Source of the DNA: Prochlorococcus sp. scB241_528N17
GTDB lineage: Bacteria > Cyanobacteriota > Cyanobacteriia > PCC-6307 > Cyanobiaceae
Assembly: GCA_000634735.1 (NCBI GenBank)
Contig: JFLG01000098.1
Span: 1-64,000 of the forward strand
Direction: 5' to 3'
Length of the DNA: 64,000 nucleotides
The notes beneath the pieces were generated by a model, which had not been told where the DNA came from, did not search any database, and saw only the letters and a program-made list of their open reading frames with translations. This document shows positions 50,685 to 59,528 of the stretch, in pieces. Position numbers and translations under genes: made by a program. The first letter of the stretch is position 1; every line of letters begins with the position of its first letter.

Positions 50685-51952
50685 CTTCTTAGTGATCTAG
50701 AACGTTTCAATATAGATAAAACAAATCCAATAGATATAAAATTAGTCACCAATGACGTTCGACCATAGCTCATAAAAGGAAGGGGAATCCCAGTAACTGG
50801 TCCTAATCCAATAGTCATAAATAAGTTAATAATTATTTGAAATATAAAAGTTGAGGCTATTCCAATAACAATTAGAGATTCAAAGTTAGTCCTTGCAATT
50901 GATGCAGTATTAATAAGTTTTTTAATCAAAAAAAAGAGCAAAAATAAAACTATAGTGCACCCAACAAAACCTAATTCTTCCCCTAAAGCACTGAATATAA
51001 AATCAGTATGTTGTTCAGGTATAAATTGCAAATTAGTTAACTTACCTTGTAGCAAACCAGTCCCAAATAATCCTCCAGAACCAATTGCAATTTGACTCTG
51101 TATCAAATGATATCCGCCACCTAATGGATCTCTATTTGGATCTAAAAATAAAACTAATCTATCTTTTTGATATTCTTTTAAGCCATATTGCCACAAAATT
51201 GGTGTCAATTTTGCCACTAATAAATGGAACGAAATAGCGAGAACAGAAAAAATAATTTTCTTTTTTGAAGATCTATAAGCAAGATATCCTATAACTGGAA
51301 TCCAGAAAATAAGAAGAGTTGGTAAGGTTAGATATAATGTAGATGTGATAATACAAAACACTAATATCAAAATCCACTCTATGGGCATTTGCGACCAATA
51401 GAGCATCACACTTGTCAAAACAAGTAAAACTAAAGAAGTACCTAAGTCCGGTTGAAAGAAAATTAATAACCAAGGAATAACTACTACTAACAAGGGAAAT
51501 ACTAAATCTGTTATTTTTAGAATTATTTTTTTGTCGAGTACGAAAGCAAGAGTTAATACAGTACTAAGCTTAGCTACTTCTGAAGGCTGAAAAGAAAAGA
51601 AACCCAAGTTTAGCCATCTTTGGGCGCCAGAAACTGAAATCCCAAAAAAATAAATTAGTAATAATGATATTAAAGTACACAAATAAAATGGAACAACATA
51701 CTTTCTAATTCTCTCTAACGGTACATAAGAAATAAAAAATGCTAAAAAATAACCTAAAAAACCAGTTAGGATATGACTTAAATAGTTCGATACTAAAAGA
51801 TCACCCTGAATACTTTTTATTAATAAACCCGAAATAATCACTAAAAACAGGGGAATTACAAGTAGTGGAGAAAATAAAAAACCTCTATTAAAGTTGTCTT
51901 TTTTTTGTAAAAATCCTCTTTTATTTAAAAAAGAAATTCTTTTAAACATCAA
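50681..51952 (-). CDS. rodA: Cell-elongation SEDS protein RodA
   Basis: RodA is a SEDS glycosyltransferase that polymerises peptidoglycan in the elongasome. The 423-residue product has many hydrophobic helices. Conserved segments are GAQRWLNLGFFSFQPSEVAKLS, QPDLGTSLVLLVL, the FIFSALGEELGFVG loop and TGIPLPFMSYGRTSL near the C-terminus. It lies between mrp and the sensor kinase on the same strand, one base after the mrp stop. Confidence 0.93.
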   Translation of the reverse strand: MMFKRISFLNKRGFLQKKDNFNRGFLFSPLLVIPLFLVIISGLLIKSIQGDLLVSNYLSHILTGFLGYFLAFFISYVPLERIRKYVVPFYLCTLISLLLIYFFGISVSGAQRWLNLGFFSFQPSEVAKLSTVLTLAFVLDKKIILKITDLVFPLLVVVIPWLLIFFQPDLGTSLVLLVLTSVMLYWSQMPIEWILILVFCIITSTLYLTLPTLLIFWIPVIGYLAYRSSKKKIIFSVLAISFHLLVAKLTPILWQYGLKEYQKDRLVLFLDPNRDPLGGGYHLIQSQIAIGSGGLFGTGLLQGKLTNLQFIPEQHTDFIFSALGEELGFVGCTIVLFLLFFLIKKLINTASIARTNFESLIVIGIASTFIFQIIINLFMTIGLGPVTGIPLPFMSYGRTSLVTNFISIGFVLSILKRSRSLRS

Positions 51953-53023
51953 TTAAGTATTAACAAATTGATTCTTAATTAATTTAGCTAAATTACCAAA
52001 TACAACAGAACTTTCTTTATTAGGCTGGCTTACCGAGATTGGTACACCTTTATTACTATCATCAACAAGAGGAATTTCAATAGGAATTTGAGCTAACAAT
52101 GGTAAGTCATTTTCTTTAGCTAATGTTTGTCCACCACCTTTACCAAAAATTTCATATTTTTTGCCTGGCATATCTGGCGGAATAAATACTGACATATTTT
52201 CTATAATTCCCAGTAAAGGTACTCCGAGTTGTTTGAACATTGCTAATCCCCTCCTTGCATCTTGCAAAGATACTTGTTGAGGAGTAGTGACAACTATAGC
52301 TCCAGAAATAGGCACAGATTGAGAAAGGGATATTTGAGCGTCTCCTGTTCCTGGAGGCAAGTCAATAACCAAAAAATCAAGATTATTCCATTCGACTTGG
52401 TACAAAAATTGTCGAATAATACTATTAAGCATTGGTCCTCTCCATATAACTGGCTGACCTTCTTCTATGAGGAAACCCATTGATACCAATGAAATTCCAT
52501 ATTTATGTATCGGTATTAACCTTTGATCACTGCCACTACCTTCTGTAACTTTTGGATTCTGTTCGGCAACTCCCATCATTGAGGGAGTATTAGGTCCATA
52601 TATATCCGCATCCAGCAAACCAGTTTTTAAACCTAATTTAGCTAGAGAACAAGCAAGATTAACTGCAATAGTACTTTTTCCGACTCCCCCTTTACCACTA
52701 CTAACAGCTATGATATGTTTTATTCCATCAATCTTCTGCAACTCAGGCGCATTACTTTGACTTTGAGATTCTGTTTTGGAAGGATTATTATCTATCTCTA
52801 TTTGAACATCATCAATATCTTCAAAATCCAGTAGTACTTCTCTAACCTCTTGTACAATTCTATCTCTCTGAGAATGTGCAAACGATGGTAATGATAATGT
52901 TACGATTACTCTCGGTATAGTTACTCTTACATTTTTAATCCAAGCTAATTCAATTACATTTTTCTGTGATCCAGCATCTAGAACTTTTTGTAAAACAAAA
53001 TTCGCATCTTCTATTGTGGTCAT
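51953..53023 (-). CDS. mrp: Mrp/NBP35-type iron-sulfur carrier ATPase
   Basis: Mrp is a P-loop ATPase (MinD/ParA family) implicated in carrying Fe-S clusters. The 356-residue product has an N-terminal MIP18-like domain and a deviant Walker A SGKGGVGKSTIAVNLA at about residues 111-126. It also has DADIYGPNTPSMMG and the FLVIDLPPGTGDAQISL segment. It diverges from hemF across 159 bp and is followed directly by rodA. Confidence 0.94.
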   Translation of the reverse strand: MTTIEDANFVLQKVLDAGSQKNVIELAWIKNVRVTIPRVIVTLSLPSFAHSQRDRIVQEVREVLLDFEDIDDVQIEIDNNPSKTESQSQSNAPELQKIDGIKHIIAVSSGKGGVGKSTIAVNLACSLAKLGLKTGLLDADIYGPNTPSMMGVAEQNPKVTEGSGSDQRLIPIHKYGISLVSMGFLIEEGQPVIWRGPMLNSIIRQFLYQVEWNNLDFLVIDLPPGTGDAQISLSQSVPISGAIVVTTPQQVSLQDARRGLAMFKQLGVPLLGIIENMSVFIPPDMPGKKYEIFGKGGGQTLAKENDLPLLAQIPIEIPLVDDSNKGVPISVSQPNKESSVVFGNLAKLIKNQFVNT

Positions 53024-53182
53024 TAAATTTTTAAATATTTTGACAAGGTAGTCGACAGTTTAAAAGATTAAGAACTATGTCGAACTATCAAATAATAGGC
53101 AATAAGGACCCCCTAAGAGAAATTATAAAGAGAAACTTATAATTAACCAAAAAAATTTTTTTCTTCAAGATTTACTAAATAC

Positions 53183-54211
53183 ATGTTGAAAGAACCTCCT
53201 AAAAACTCGAGAGAAAAAACTAAAAATCTCTTATTAACTCTACAAGACAAAATTTGTTCAGGACTTGAAAATGTAGATGGCAAAGGAAAATTTACAGAAG
53301 AATCCTGGCTGAGAGACGAAGGTGGCGGTGGAAGATCAAGAGTATTGAAAAATGGTTCTATTTTTGAGCAAGCAGGCGTAAATTTCTCGGAAGTACAGGG
53401 GAAAGAATTACCTCAATCTATAATCTCTCAAAGGCCCGAAGCAAAAGGTCATGAATGGTTTGCTACGGGAACTTCTATGGTTTTGCATCCTAAGAATCCC
53501 TATATTCCTACGGTTCATCTGAATTATCGATATTTCGAAGCTGGTCCTGTTTGGTGGTTTGGGGGAGGTGCAGACTTAACTCCTTTTTATCCTTATCTTT
53601 CTGATGTAAGGAATTTTCATAATGAACATAAAAAAGCTTGTGAAAAAGTTGATCAAGATTTGCATAAAGTTTTCAAACCATGGTGTGATGAGTATTTCTT
53701 CTTGAAGCATAGAAATGAATCTAGAGGCATAGGAGGTATTTTTTATGATTATCAAGATGGTTCAGGCAATATTTATAGAGGAAATAATCAAAATGGAGCA
53801 GCATCAAAAGCTTCACAAGATATTGGCAAATCTAATTTAAATTGGGATGATTTATTTTCTTTAGCAGAAAACTGTGGGCAGGCATTCCTCCCTTCATATT
53901 TGCCCATTATTGAAAAAAGAGCTTCTCAAACATATTCATCGAAAGAAAGAGAATTCCAGCTATATCGAAGAGGTAGATATGTCGAATTCAATTTAGTTTG
54001 GGATAGAGGGACAATTTTTGGACTGCAAACAAATGGCAGAACTGAATCTATATTAATGTCCTTACCGCCTTTAGCTAGATGGGAATATGGATATAAAGCT
54101 AGAAAGAATTCTCGAGAGGAATTTCTCACATCAATTTTCACAAAACCCCAGGATTGGTTAAATGATAAAGAGTTAGAGAAATTCTGTATAGAGAATAATA
54201 TTTTTGATTAA
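53183..54211 (+). CDS. hemF: Oxygen-dependent coproporphyrinogen III oxidase
   Basis: HemF makes protoporphyrinogen IX for heme and chlorophyll using oxygen. The 342-residue product has [34 protein letters not shown], the [17 protein letters not shown] stretch, and [20 protein letters not shown] with [17 protein letters not shown]. These are all hallmark segments. It stands alone on the plus strand, divergent from mrp. Confidence 0.97.
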   Translation: MLKEPPKNSREKTKNLLLTLQDKICSGLENVDGKGKFTEESWLRDEGGGGRSRVLKNGSIFEQAGVNFSEVQGKELPQSIISQRPEAKGHEWFATGTSMVLHPKNPYIPTVHLNYRYFEAGPVWWFGGGADLTPFYPYLSDVRNFHNEHKKACEKVDQDLHKVFKPWCDEYFFLKHRNESRGIGGIFYDYQDGSGNIYRGNNQNGAASKASQDIGKSNLNWDDLFSLAENCGQAFLPSYLPIIEKRASQTYSSKEREFQLYRRGRYVEFNLVWDRGTIFGLQTNGRTESILMSLPPLARWEYGYKARKNSREEFLTSIFTKPQDWLNDKELEKFCIENNIFD

Positions 54212-54239
54212 AAATTATCGAATAAAATTTTAAGGTATC

Positions 54240-54797
54240 TTAAATAGGTGTTTTAAATAAAGAACCGTCACTTTTTAATTGAAGCTTTTCTCCGAGTTCA
54301 TTTTCTAAAGAGATTAATTCATCCCTATGGGCTCTAAGTCTCATAAAAGTTGAATCATTTTCATTTTCGTTGATCAACCTTAATTCAAATTTCTCCTCTC
54401 TTGCTGATTTTTTAAAATAAACAATTCCAGACAAGGGGCCACCAATTAATCCCAAAAGGATAGGCCACCAACCCAATTCAGGATATATTTGAATGATTAC
54501 TAATCCCAAAGCACAAGAACCAAAACCGCCAAGAAAACCTAAAAAAATTGCTAAAAATTTACTAGAAACAACTTGACCCTTGAATATTAAAATTCTTTGT
54601 TCAAAATCTCCCCCTGTTTGCTTCCATCCCCTCAAATTAAGCCATTCACATAAACCATTTAAAACCTTAATTGGCTGCTGAGAAGATGAAATCTCAACTA
54701 TGGTTGTTCTATCTTTACTGGAAGCCCTAAGAAAAAAAAATAATCCTATGGCCAAGAGAATTGTTAGCAATAATGTTGAATTTAAGGAATATGACAT
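54240..54797 (-). CDS. CCB2/CCB4-like cofactor assembly protein
   Basis: This 185-residue membrane protein resembles the cyanobacterial and plastid CCB2/CCB4 family. That family helps attach the extra heme of cytochrome b6. An N-terminal helix (about 5-22) is followed by a soluble stretch with GLCEWLNLRGWKQTGGDF, then two more helices around LAIFLGFLGGFGSCALGLVI and WWPILLGLIGGPLSGIVYF. The last 50 residues are polar. The assignment rests on this layout and on memory of the family. Confidence 0.7.
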   Translation of the reverse strand: MSYSLNSTLLLTILLAIGLFFFLRASSKDRTTIVEISSSQQPIKVLNGLCEWLNLRGWKQTGGDFEQRILIFKGQVVSSKFLAIFLGFLGGFGSCALGLVIIQIYPELGWWPILLGLIGGPLSGIVYFKKSAREEKFELRLINENENDSTFMRLRAHRDELISLENELGEKLQLKSDGSLFKTPI

Positions 54798-54960
54798 TAA
54801 ATAATTTTTTCCAGTAACTCGAGAATAAAAATTAAAGTTACATCATATTATAATTTTTTAGAATTATTCTGTAAAATATTTCTGTTAGATAAAAATTCTT
54901 AATTAAATAAAATCTTAAGTAATATCCTAAACTTTAAATTTCCTTAAATACTTATTAAAA

Positions 54961-55596
54961 ATGACTATTGAAAATAAAAATATTGATCTTCTTTATAGCG
55001 ATTTAACAGTAGATTTATACAATTTTTATAAAAAATCATCCTATCTAGCTATTGACACTGAAGCAATGGGTTTAATTCATGGAAGAGATAGACTCTGTTT
55101 AGTACAAATATGCAATGAATTTAAAAGAACATCCTGTATAAAAATCGAACTAAATACATCTTCTTCACCTCATTTAAAAAAACTTCTTGAAGATGAAAAA
55201 ATTACAAAAATATTTCACTATGCGAGATTTGATGTAGCAGCTCTAAAATGCAATCTTGAAATTAATACAAAAAATATTTTTTGTACAAAAATTGCTAGTA
55301 AGTTGGCAAGAACTTATACAAATAAACACGGTTTAAAGGATTTAATTAATGAATTGTTAGGTATAGAACTGGACAAAAGCTCGCAAAGTAGTGATTGGGG
55401 TAGCAACGAAGATTTAACAAAAGATCAATTAGATTATGCAGCAAATGATGTTAGATATTTAATTGAAGCTATGCATAAATTAAAAGTTATCCTAGAAAGA
55501 GAGAATAGATATGAATTAGCTCAAAAATGTTTCGAAACAGTTTCTGTACATGCTGATTTAGACATACTAAAATTCTCAAATATATTTGAACATTAA
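54961..55596 (+). CDS. rnd: Ribonuclease D-like 3'-5' exonuclease
   Basis: This is a DEDD-type exonuclease for RNA 3' ends. The 211-residue product has YLAIDTEAMGLIHGRDRLCL (Exo I, DxE), FHYARFDVAAL (Exo II) and LDYAANDVRYLIEAMHKL (Exo III, YxxxD). It lacks the HRDC domain of full RNase D, so it is a catalytic-domain-only form common in cyanobacteria. It converges on the next hypothetical with 3 bp between stops. Confidence 0.9.
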   Translation: MTIENKNIDLLYSDLTVDLYNFYKKSSYLAIDTEAMGLIHGRDRLCLVQICNEFKRTSCIKIELNTSSSPHLKKLLEDEKITKIFHYARFDVAALKCNLEINTKNIFCTKIASKLARTYTNKHGLKDLINELLGIELDKSSQSSDWGSNEDLTKDQLDYAANDVRYLIEAMHKLKVILERENRYELAQKCFETVSVHADLDILKFSNIFEH

Positions 55597-55599
55597 GAA

Positions 55600-55866
55600 T
55601 CAATCTTCAGTTAAAAAATTATCTTCACCATCAAGAGTTTCCATAAGCTTATCAAGTATTCTTGAAGAACTAAATTTATCTCCATCATTTTTTTCACAAA
55701 TTTTTAAAACATTTTGTGCAACTTGTATTTTTTCTTGAATAGTCTTCGAGCCTTCTTTTGCAATTTGAATTTCTACTTTCTTTTTAGCAGAAGATAAGCT
55801 TATACTCATAAGTTTTGCAATCTCTGAACAAATTTTTAGATATTGCCGATCATTTATTGGATACAT
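55600..55866 (-). CDS. Conserved hypothetical helical protein
   Basis: The product is 88 residues of unknown function. It appears helical: LKICSEIAKLMSISLSSAKKK, then a Lys/Gln-rich helix and an acidic tail ending DNFLTED. It has no membrane helix or cysteine cluster. It lies 35 bp after the LpxB-like gene on the same strand, which suggests cotranscription. Confidence 0.6.
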   Translation of the reverse strand: MYPINDRQYLKICSEIAKLMSISLSSAKKKVEIQIAKEGSKTIQEKIQVAQNVLKICEKNDGDKFSSSRILDKLMETLDGEDNFLTED

Positions 55867-55901
55867 AAAAGAGTTAATAATTAATAAGCTAGTGCCATTT
55901 A

Positions 55902-57161
55902 CTAAGATAACAAATGAAGGTTTATGGCATCTACGATTTCCTTACTTGCTCCGGATTTCCCCATTCTTTTTTTTCCAATTTTTGCTTGTTCTAACCTATC
56001 AACTTTTCCATTCAAAAGTAAACTTAAACGTTTTAAAAGAATTTTTTTGTTCATGCAAACTAAAACACTACCTCCCAATAATCTTGATTGCCTTTTTGCA
56101 AATGATTTTGTAAATTGTGGTCCAGGTCCCGGTAGAGAAAGAGATGGGATTCCAAGGCCAGCAATTTGCTCTGTAGCAGTTCCTGCATTACACAAGCCAA
56201 CTTCTGCCATATTGGCCCAAGAAGTGAATTTACCTTTTCCAATCACTACATATTGATCTTTCTTTTTCCATACTGAATCTTCATCAATTAGAAATTTAAC
56301 TTTACTCTGTTTTATAAAACCATATTTATTTAAATAATTTTGAATTTGAATCACATTCGCATTAATGCTCAAAGGCAAAAGTATTAGCAAATCCTTTGAA
56401 AAATCAAAATCTTGCAAACAATTTAGAAAATTTTCAAGATTTTTAAGAGCTTCAGGGTATCTACTTCCAACTAATAAAATAATTCTTTTAAAAGAAATAA
56501 TATTTGATAACTTATCGTTTCTTGCATTAATAAAATCCATCATTGGATTACCCAAGTATTTTGCATCAATATTTTTTTTATTCAAATTATTAGCTGTAAT
56601 TTTATCTCTCATAATTAAATTTTTACATCTTGGAGATTTCATTAAAAACATTTCCCATGGGTCCCACTCAGAACCTTTCAACTTATGATAAAAATCGCTC
56701 AAATCCCAACCTGGCCCACTACTCCAAGTATGATCACTTTTGGGAGTTCCAATGAAACTAAATTCGCATTCTGAACTCCAAGCATAGAGTAATGGCAAGA
56801 AATCCCCTACTGCGATAATTTTGCAGTTATGTTTTGACTTCTGTTTTACAAGTAGAAAATTTCTTAAATTATCGACTAAAAATCCTGCAAACAAATCAAG
56901 CACAAATCCCTTCAGACTTTGATTACTAAAACCTCCACTAGGCAGATCTTTTAAATATCCTATTTTCCTAAAATTCTTAGATTTTATGGAATTAAATACA
57001 TCTCCATTACCTACTAAAGGCAAAACTTCAATATTTTTATTTTTTATTTTTTTTAATAATCTTTTTATTATCTCCGATGCGATTACATCTTCTCCATGAC
57101 CATTGCATATAAATAATAGAGAATGAGACAGCTTACTGTTAAGATCATAAAAAGACTCAAT
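55902..57161 (-). CDS. LpxB-like lipid-A-disaccharide synthase-related glycosyltransferase
   Basis: This is a cyanobacterial relative of LpxB, about 400 residues, with a GT-B-like layout. The conserved core begins at LLFICNGHGEDVIASEIIKR. Later segments are SGGFSNQSLKGFVLDLF, KYLGNPMMDFI, and the donor-site NAGTATEQIAGLGIPSLSLP. The open frame reaches 57320, but residues 27-49 of that reading are antisense tRNA-Cys. After the tRNA no ATG, GTG or TTG occurs before the core, so I mark ATT 57161 tentatively; CTG at 57131 is another option. The acceptor is unknown. Confidence 0.75.
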   Translation of the reverse strand: MESFYDLNSKLSHSLLFICNGHGEDVIASEIIKRLLKKIKNKNIEVLPLVGNGDVFNSIKSKNFRKIGYLKDLPSGGFSNQSLKGFVLDLFAGFLVDNLRNFLLVKQKSKHNCKIIAVGDFLPLLYAWSSECEFSFIGTPKSDHTWSSGPGWDLSDFYHKLKGSEWDPWEMFLMKSPRCKNLIMRDKITANNLNKKNIDAKYLGNPMMDFINARNDKLSNIISFKRIILLVGSRYPEALKNLENFLNCLQDFDFSKDLLILLPLSINANVIQIQNYLNKYGFIKQSKVKFLIDEDSVWKKKDQYVVIGKGKFTSWANMAEVGLCNAGTATEQIAGLGIPSLSLPGPGPQFTKSFAKRQSRLLGGSVLVCMNKKILLKRLSLLLNGKVDRLEQAKIGKKRMGKSGASKEIVDAINLHLLS

Positions 57162-57173
57162 TGAATCTTTTTC

Positions 57174-57244
57174 GGCGGCATGGCCAAGTGGTAAGGCAGA
57201 GGATTGCAAATCCTTTATCCCCAGTTCGAATCTGGGTGCCGCCT
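57174..57244 (+). tRNA. tRNA-Cys (anticodon GCA)
   Basis: The acceptor GGCGGCA pairs with TGCCGCC, with discriminator T at 57244. The anticodon loop TTGCAAA gives GCA. The T arm CCCAG-TTCGAAT-CTGGG is perfect. It runs antisense to the upstream end of the LpxB-like open frame. Confidence 0.96.
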
Positions 57245-57454
57245 TATTTAATCGTTTTAAGCATTTAATTATGAAGTTTTCTAAGAACTTCAATTTCAAA
57301 TAAAGTGTATAAAGTTTCAATTAATTATTGATATATAGAAAATAATCTTTTCTTTAATTATTGATACATACTAACTGATATCTATTAAAAAATAAAATTT
57401 AATTAATTTATTAATTATTTTCATCAGATTATTTACATAGAAATTTGAATTATT

Positions 57455-57622
57455 TTAATAATCATTATCTGCTACACACATTCCAAGACATCTAATACCA
57501 TTAGATGCAGTCCTTTTGCAATGATTACATAAAATAGGATCTTTCTCTGAAGAAAGGTTAATTTTTGAATTATTTTGGTCTTTAAAACTTATTAAATCTT
57601 GTGTTGAATCAAATAGAGTCAT
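57455..57622 (-). CDS. Small Cys-rich conserved protein
   Basis: The product is 55 residues, from the ATG giving MTLFDSTQDLISFKDQNNSK. A C-terminal cysteine cluster CNHCKRTASNGIRCLGMCVA looks like a metal-binding knuckle (CxxC...CxxxC). The start lies inside the end of the upstream hypothetical with a 14-bp overlap, which suggests translational coupling. A longer reading to 57667 would overlap further without added signature. The function is unknown. Confidence 0.65.
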   Translation of the reverse strand: MTLFDSTQDLISFKDQNNSKINLSSEKDPILCNHCKRTASNGIRCLGMCVADNDY

Positions 57623-58253
57623 TCTTGGAATCATCACTTGAATCGATACTAACAACAAGTGAAGCATTAGTGTTGGAAGAGGGTATATCCATAATTTTTA
57701 CAGTTTCTTTAGGCTCATCAATAACTTGATTTTCCTCAGTACTGTCATCAACTGCGCAAGCTTCAAGAGCTTCTCGAAGTAGTGAATCAAAAGTTGCTCC
57801 AGGCAATCTATGTCTAGCAACCTCAAGAAAGGTTCTTGGTAACGATTCAGATGCAGCATCTCTTAAAGCAGGATTATTCTTTCTATGTTCTTGTTCTTCT
57901 TCTATTGATTTAATAAACCTCAGTGTGACGTCTCTTTTGGTACAAGCTTTTATCAGTGTATCGTTTTCTGGATTACTAACATTAGGTTCATTTTCAAGAT
58001 CACTAAGTCTTTTTTCCAAACTATTTAAAACTTCATTAGCTTCTTTACTAATATGCGCTAATTGACCATCGGACAAATTAGGTAAATCAGCGACAAAAAC
58101 TTTCCCATGATCTCTTAGTGTCAAGAAAGTTGGTCTTGGGCCTTGAGCCTGTCTACCTATTGATTCAGAATTATTACCTAATGGTCTTTTTGGAGGTATA
58201 GGGCCAGCTGAACTACGTCTACGTGTAATTCTTTGATTATTTGCAAAAGGCAT
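57609..58253 (-). CDS. Conserved hypothetical protein
   Basis: The product is 214 residues of a kind I recognise only as a cyanobacterial conserved hypothetical. A basic, Pro-rich N-terminus (RRRSSAGPIPPKRPL) precedes a helical middle with LSDGQLAHISKEANEVLNSL and RFIKSIEEEQEHR. A conserved-looking LPRTFLEVARHRLPGATFDS block follows, then a Ser/Asp-rich tail. It has no membrane helix. It overlaps the small Cys-rich gene. Confidence 0.7.
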   Translation of the reverse strand: MPFANNQRITRRRSSAGPIPPKRPLGNNSESIGRQAQGPRPTFLTLRDHGKVFVADLPNLSDGQLAHISKEANEVLNSLEKRLSDLENEPNVSNPENDTLIKACTKRDVTLRFIKSIEEEQEHRKNNPALRDAASESLPRTFLEVARHRLPGATFDSLLREALEACAVDDSTEENQVIDEPKETVKIMDIPSSNTNASLVVSIDSSDDSKNDSI

Positions 58254-58386
58254 TGAATAAAGGTTAAATCTTAATACTTAAACTTCCGATATAATTCGGC
58301 GGTGATTTTATTATATTACACCCAACTTTTTCATTTGGGTATAAAAAATAATTTTTAAAAACTCATTTAAAAATAGATAAAAAAAT

Positions 58387-59430
58387 TTAAGTTAAAATTT
58401 CTGGCAAAAATTTACTAATCTTTGAATCACTTTTTCGGACTATCTTTCCAATTTCCCAACTATCTATATCATGATCTTTACAGATACTTAAAATCGCCTC
58501 CTTAAATTGTTTATCAATAATTAAACAAAATCCCACTCCAAGATTGAAAGTATTCCAAAAATCTTTTTCAGGAATAGATCCTTGCTCTTTAAGGAATTTA
58601 AATAAAATAGGTATTTGCCAAGAACTGGTATTGATATAAGGAATAAAATGAGAAGGAATACATCTTGGTAAATTTTCTGGAATTCCTCCTCCAGTTATAT
58701 GAGACATTGCTTTAATTTCTATATCTTCAGATAACATTTGGTTAATCACATTATTGTAAATTTTTGTAGGTTTCAATAACTCATCATAAAAATTCAAGTG
58801 AGAAACTTTTTCAAATTCTTTATCTATTTGATTATTGTTTTGAATGATTTTTCTTACTAAACTAAAGCCATTACTATGAACTCCATTACTTTTTAAAGCA
58901 ATTATTAAGTCATTTTCAGAGACTTTTTTACCATTAATAAGCTTATCCTCATCAACTATTCCAACACAAAATCCTGCAAGATCATACTTATTTTTTGAAT
59001 AAAATCCAGGCATTTCAGCAGTTTCTCCACCGAGCAATGAACAGTTATTTTCTCCGCATCCATGTGAGATTCCCTGAACAACCCTCAATAATTGTTTCTT
59101 ATCAAGCTTACCGGTAGCAATATAATCTAGAAAAAATAAAGGTTTTGCACCACTAGTAATGATATCGTTCATGCACATAGCAACTAAATCAATACCAACC
59201 TCAAAGTGAAAGTTTTTACTTTGGGCTAATTCTAATTTTGTTCCAACACCATCAGTCCCTGAAACAAGAACTGGTTTTTTAAAACTATCGATAGGAATTC
59301 TAAACAAACCTCCAAACCCGCCAATACCCTCAATCACATTAGAGGTATGAGTTCCTTCAACTGCCTTTTTAATTTCGGAAACAAATTCTCGCCCAGCTTC
59401 TATATCAACACCTGATGTTTTGTAATCCAT
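58387..59430 (-). CDS. purM: Phosphoribosylformylglycinamidine cyclo-ligase
   Basis: PurM makes AIR in purine synthesis. The 347-residue product has [14 protein letters not shown], the [15 protein letters not shown] motif, [25 protein letters not shown], the [11 protein letters not shown] nucleotide loop and the [16 protein letters not shown] segment. It is full length. It diverges from panC-cmk across 98 bp. Confidence 0.97.
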   Translation of the reverse strand: [347 protein letters not shown]

Positions 59431-59528
59431 GAAATAAAAATGATAGACTTTCCCTATATAGATATTCCTCCTAAGATTGCTTTTGTCCAGTAATTATTTA
59501 TCAAATAGATTTATTTTTTAAAAACAAA

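Noticed and set aside
57245..57320. Apparent N-terminus of the LpxB-like protein upstream of the tRNA
   Set aside because: The following residues are the complement of tRNA-Cys, so this is not real protein.
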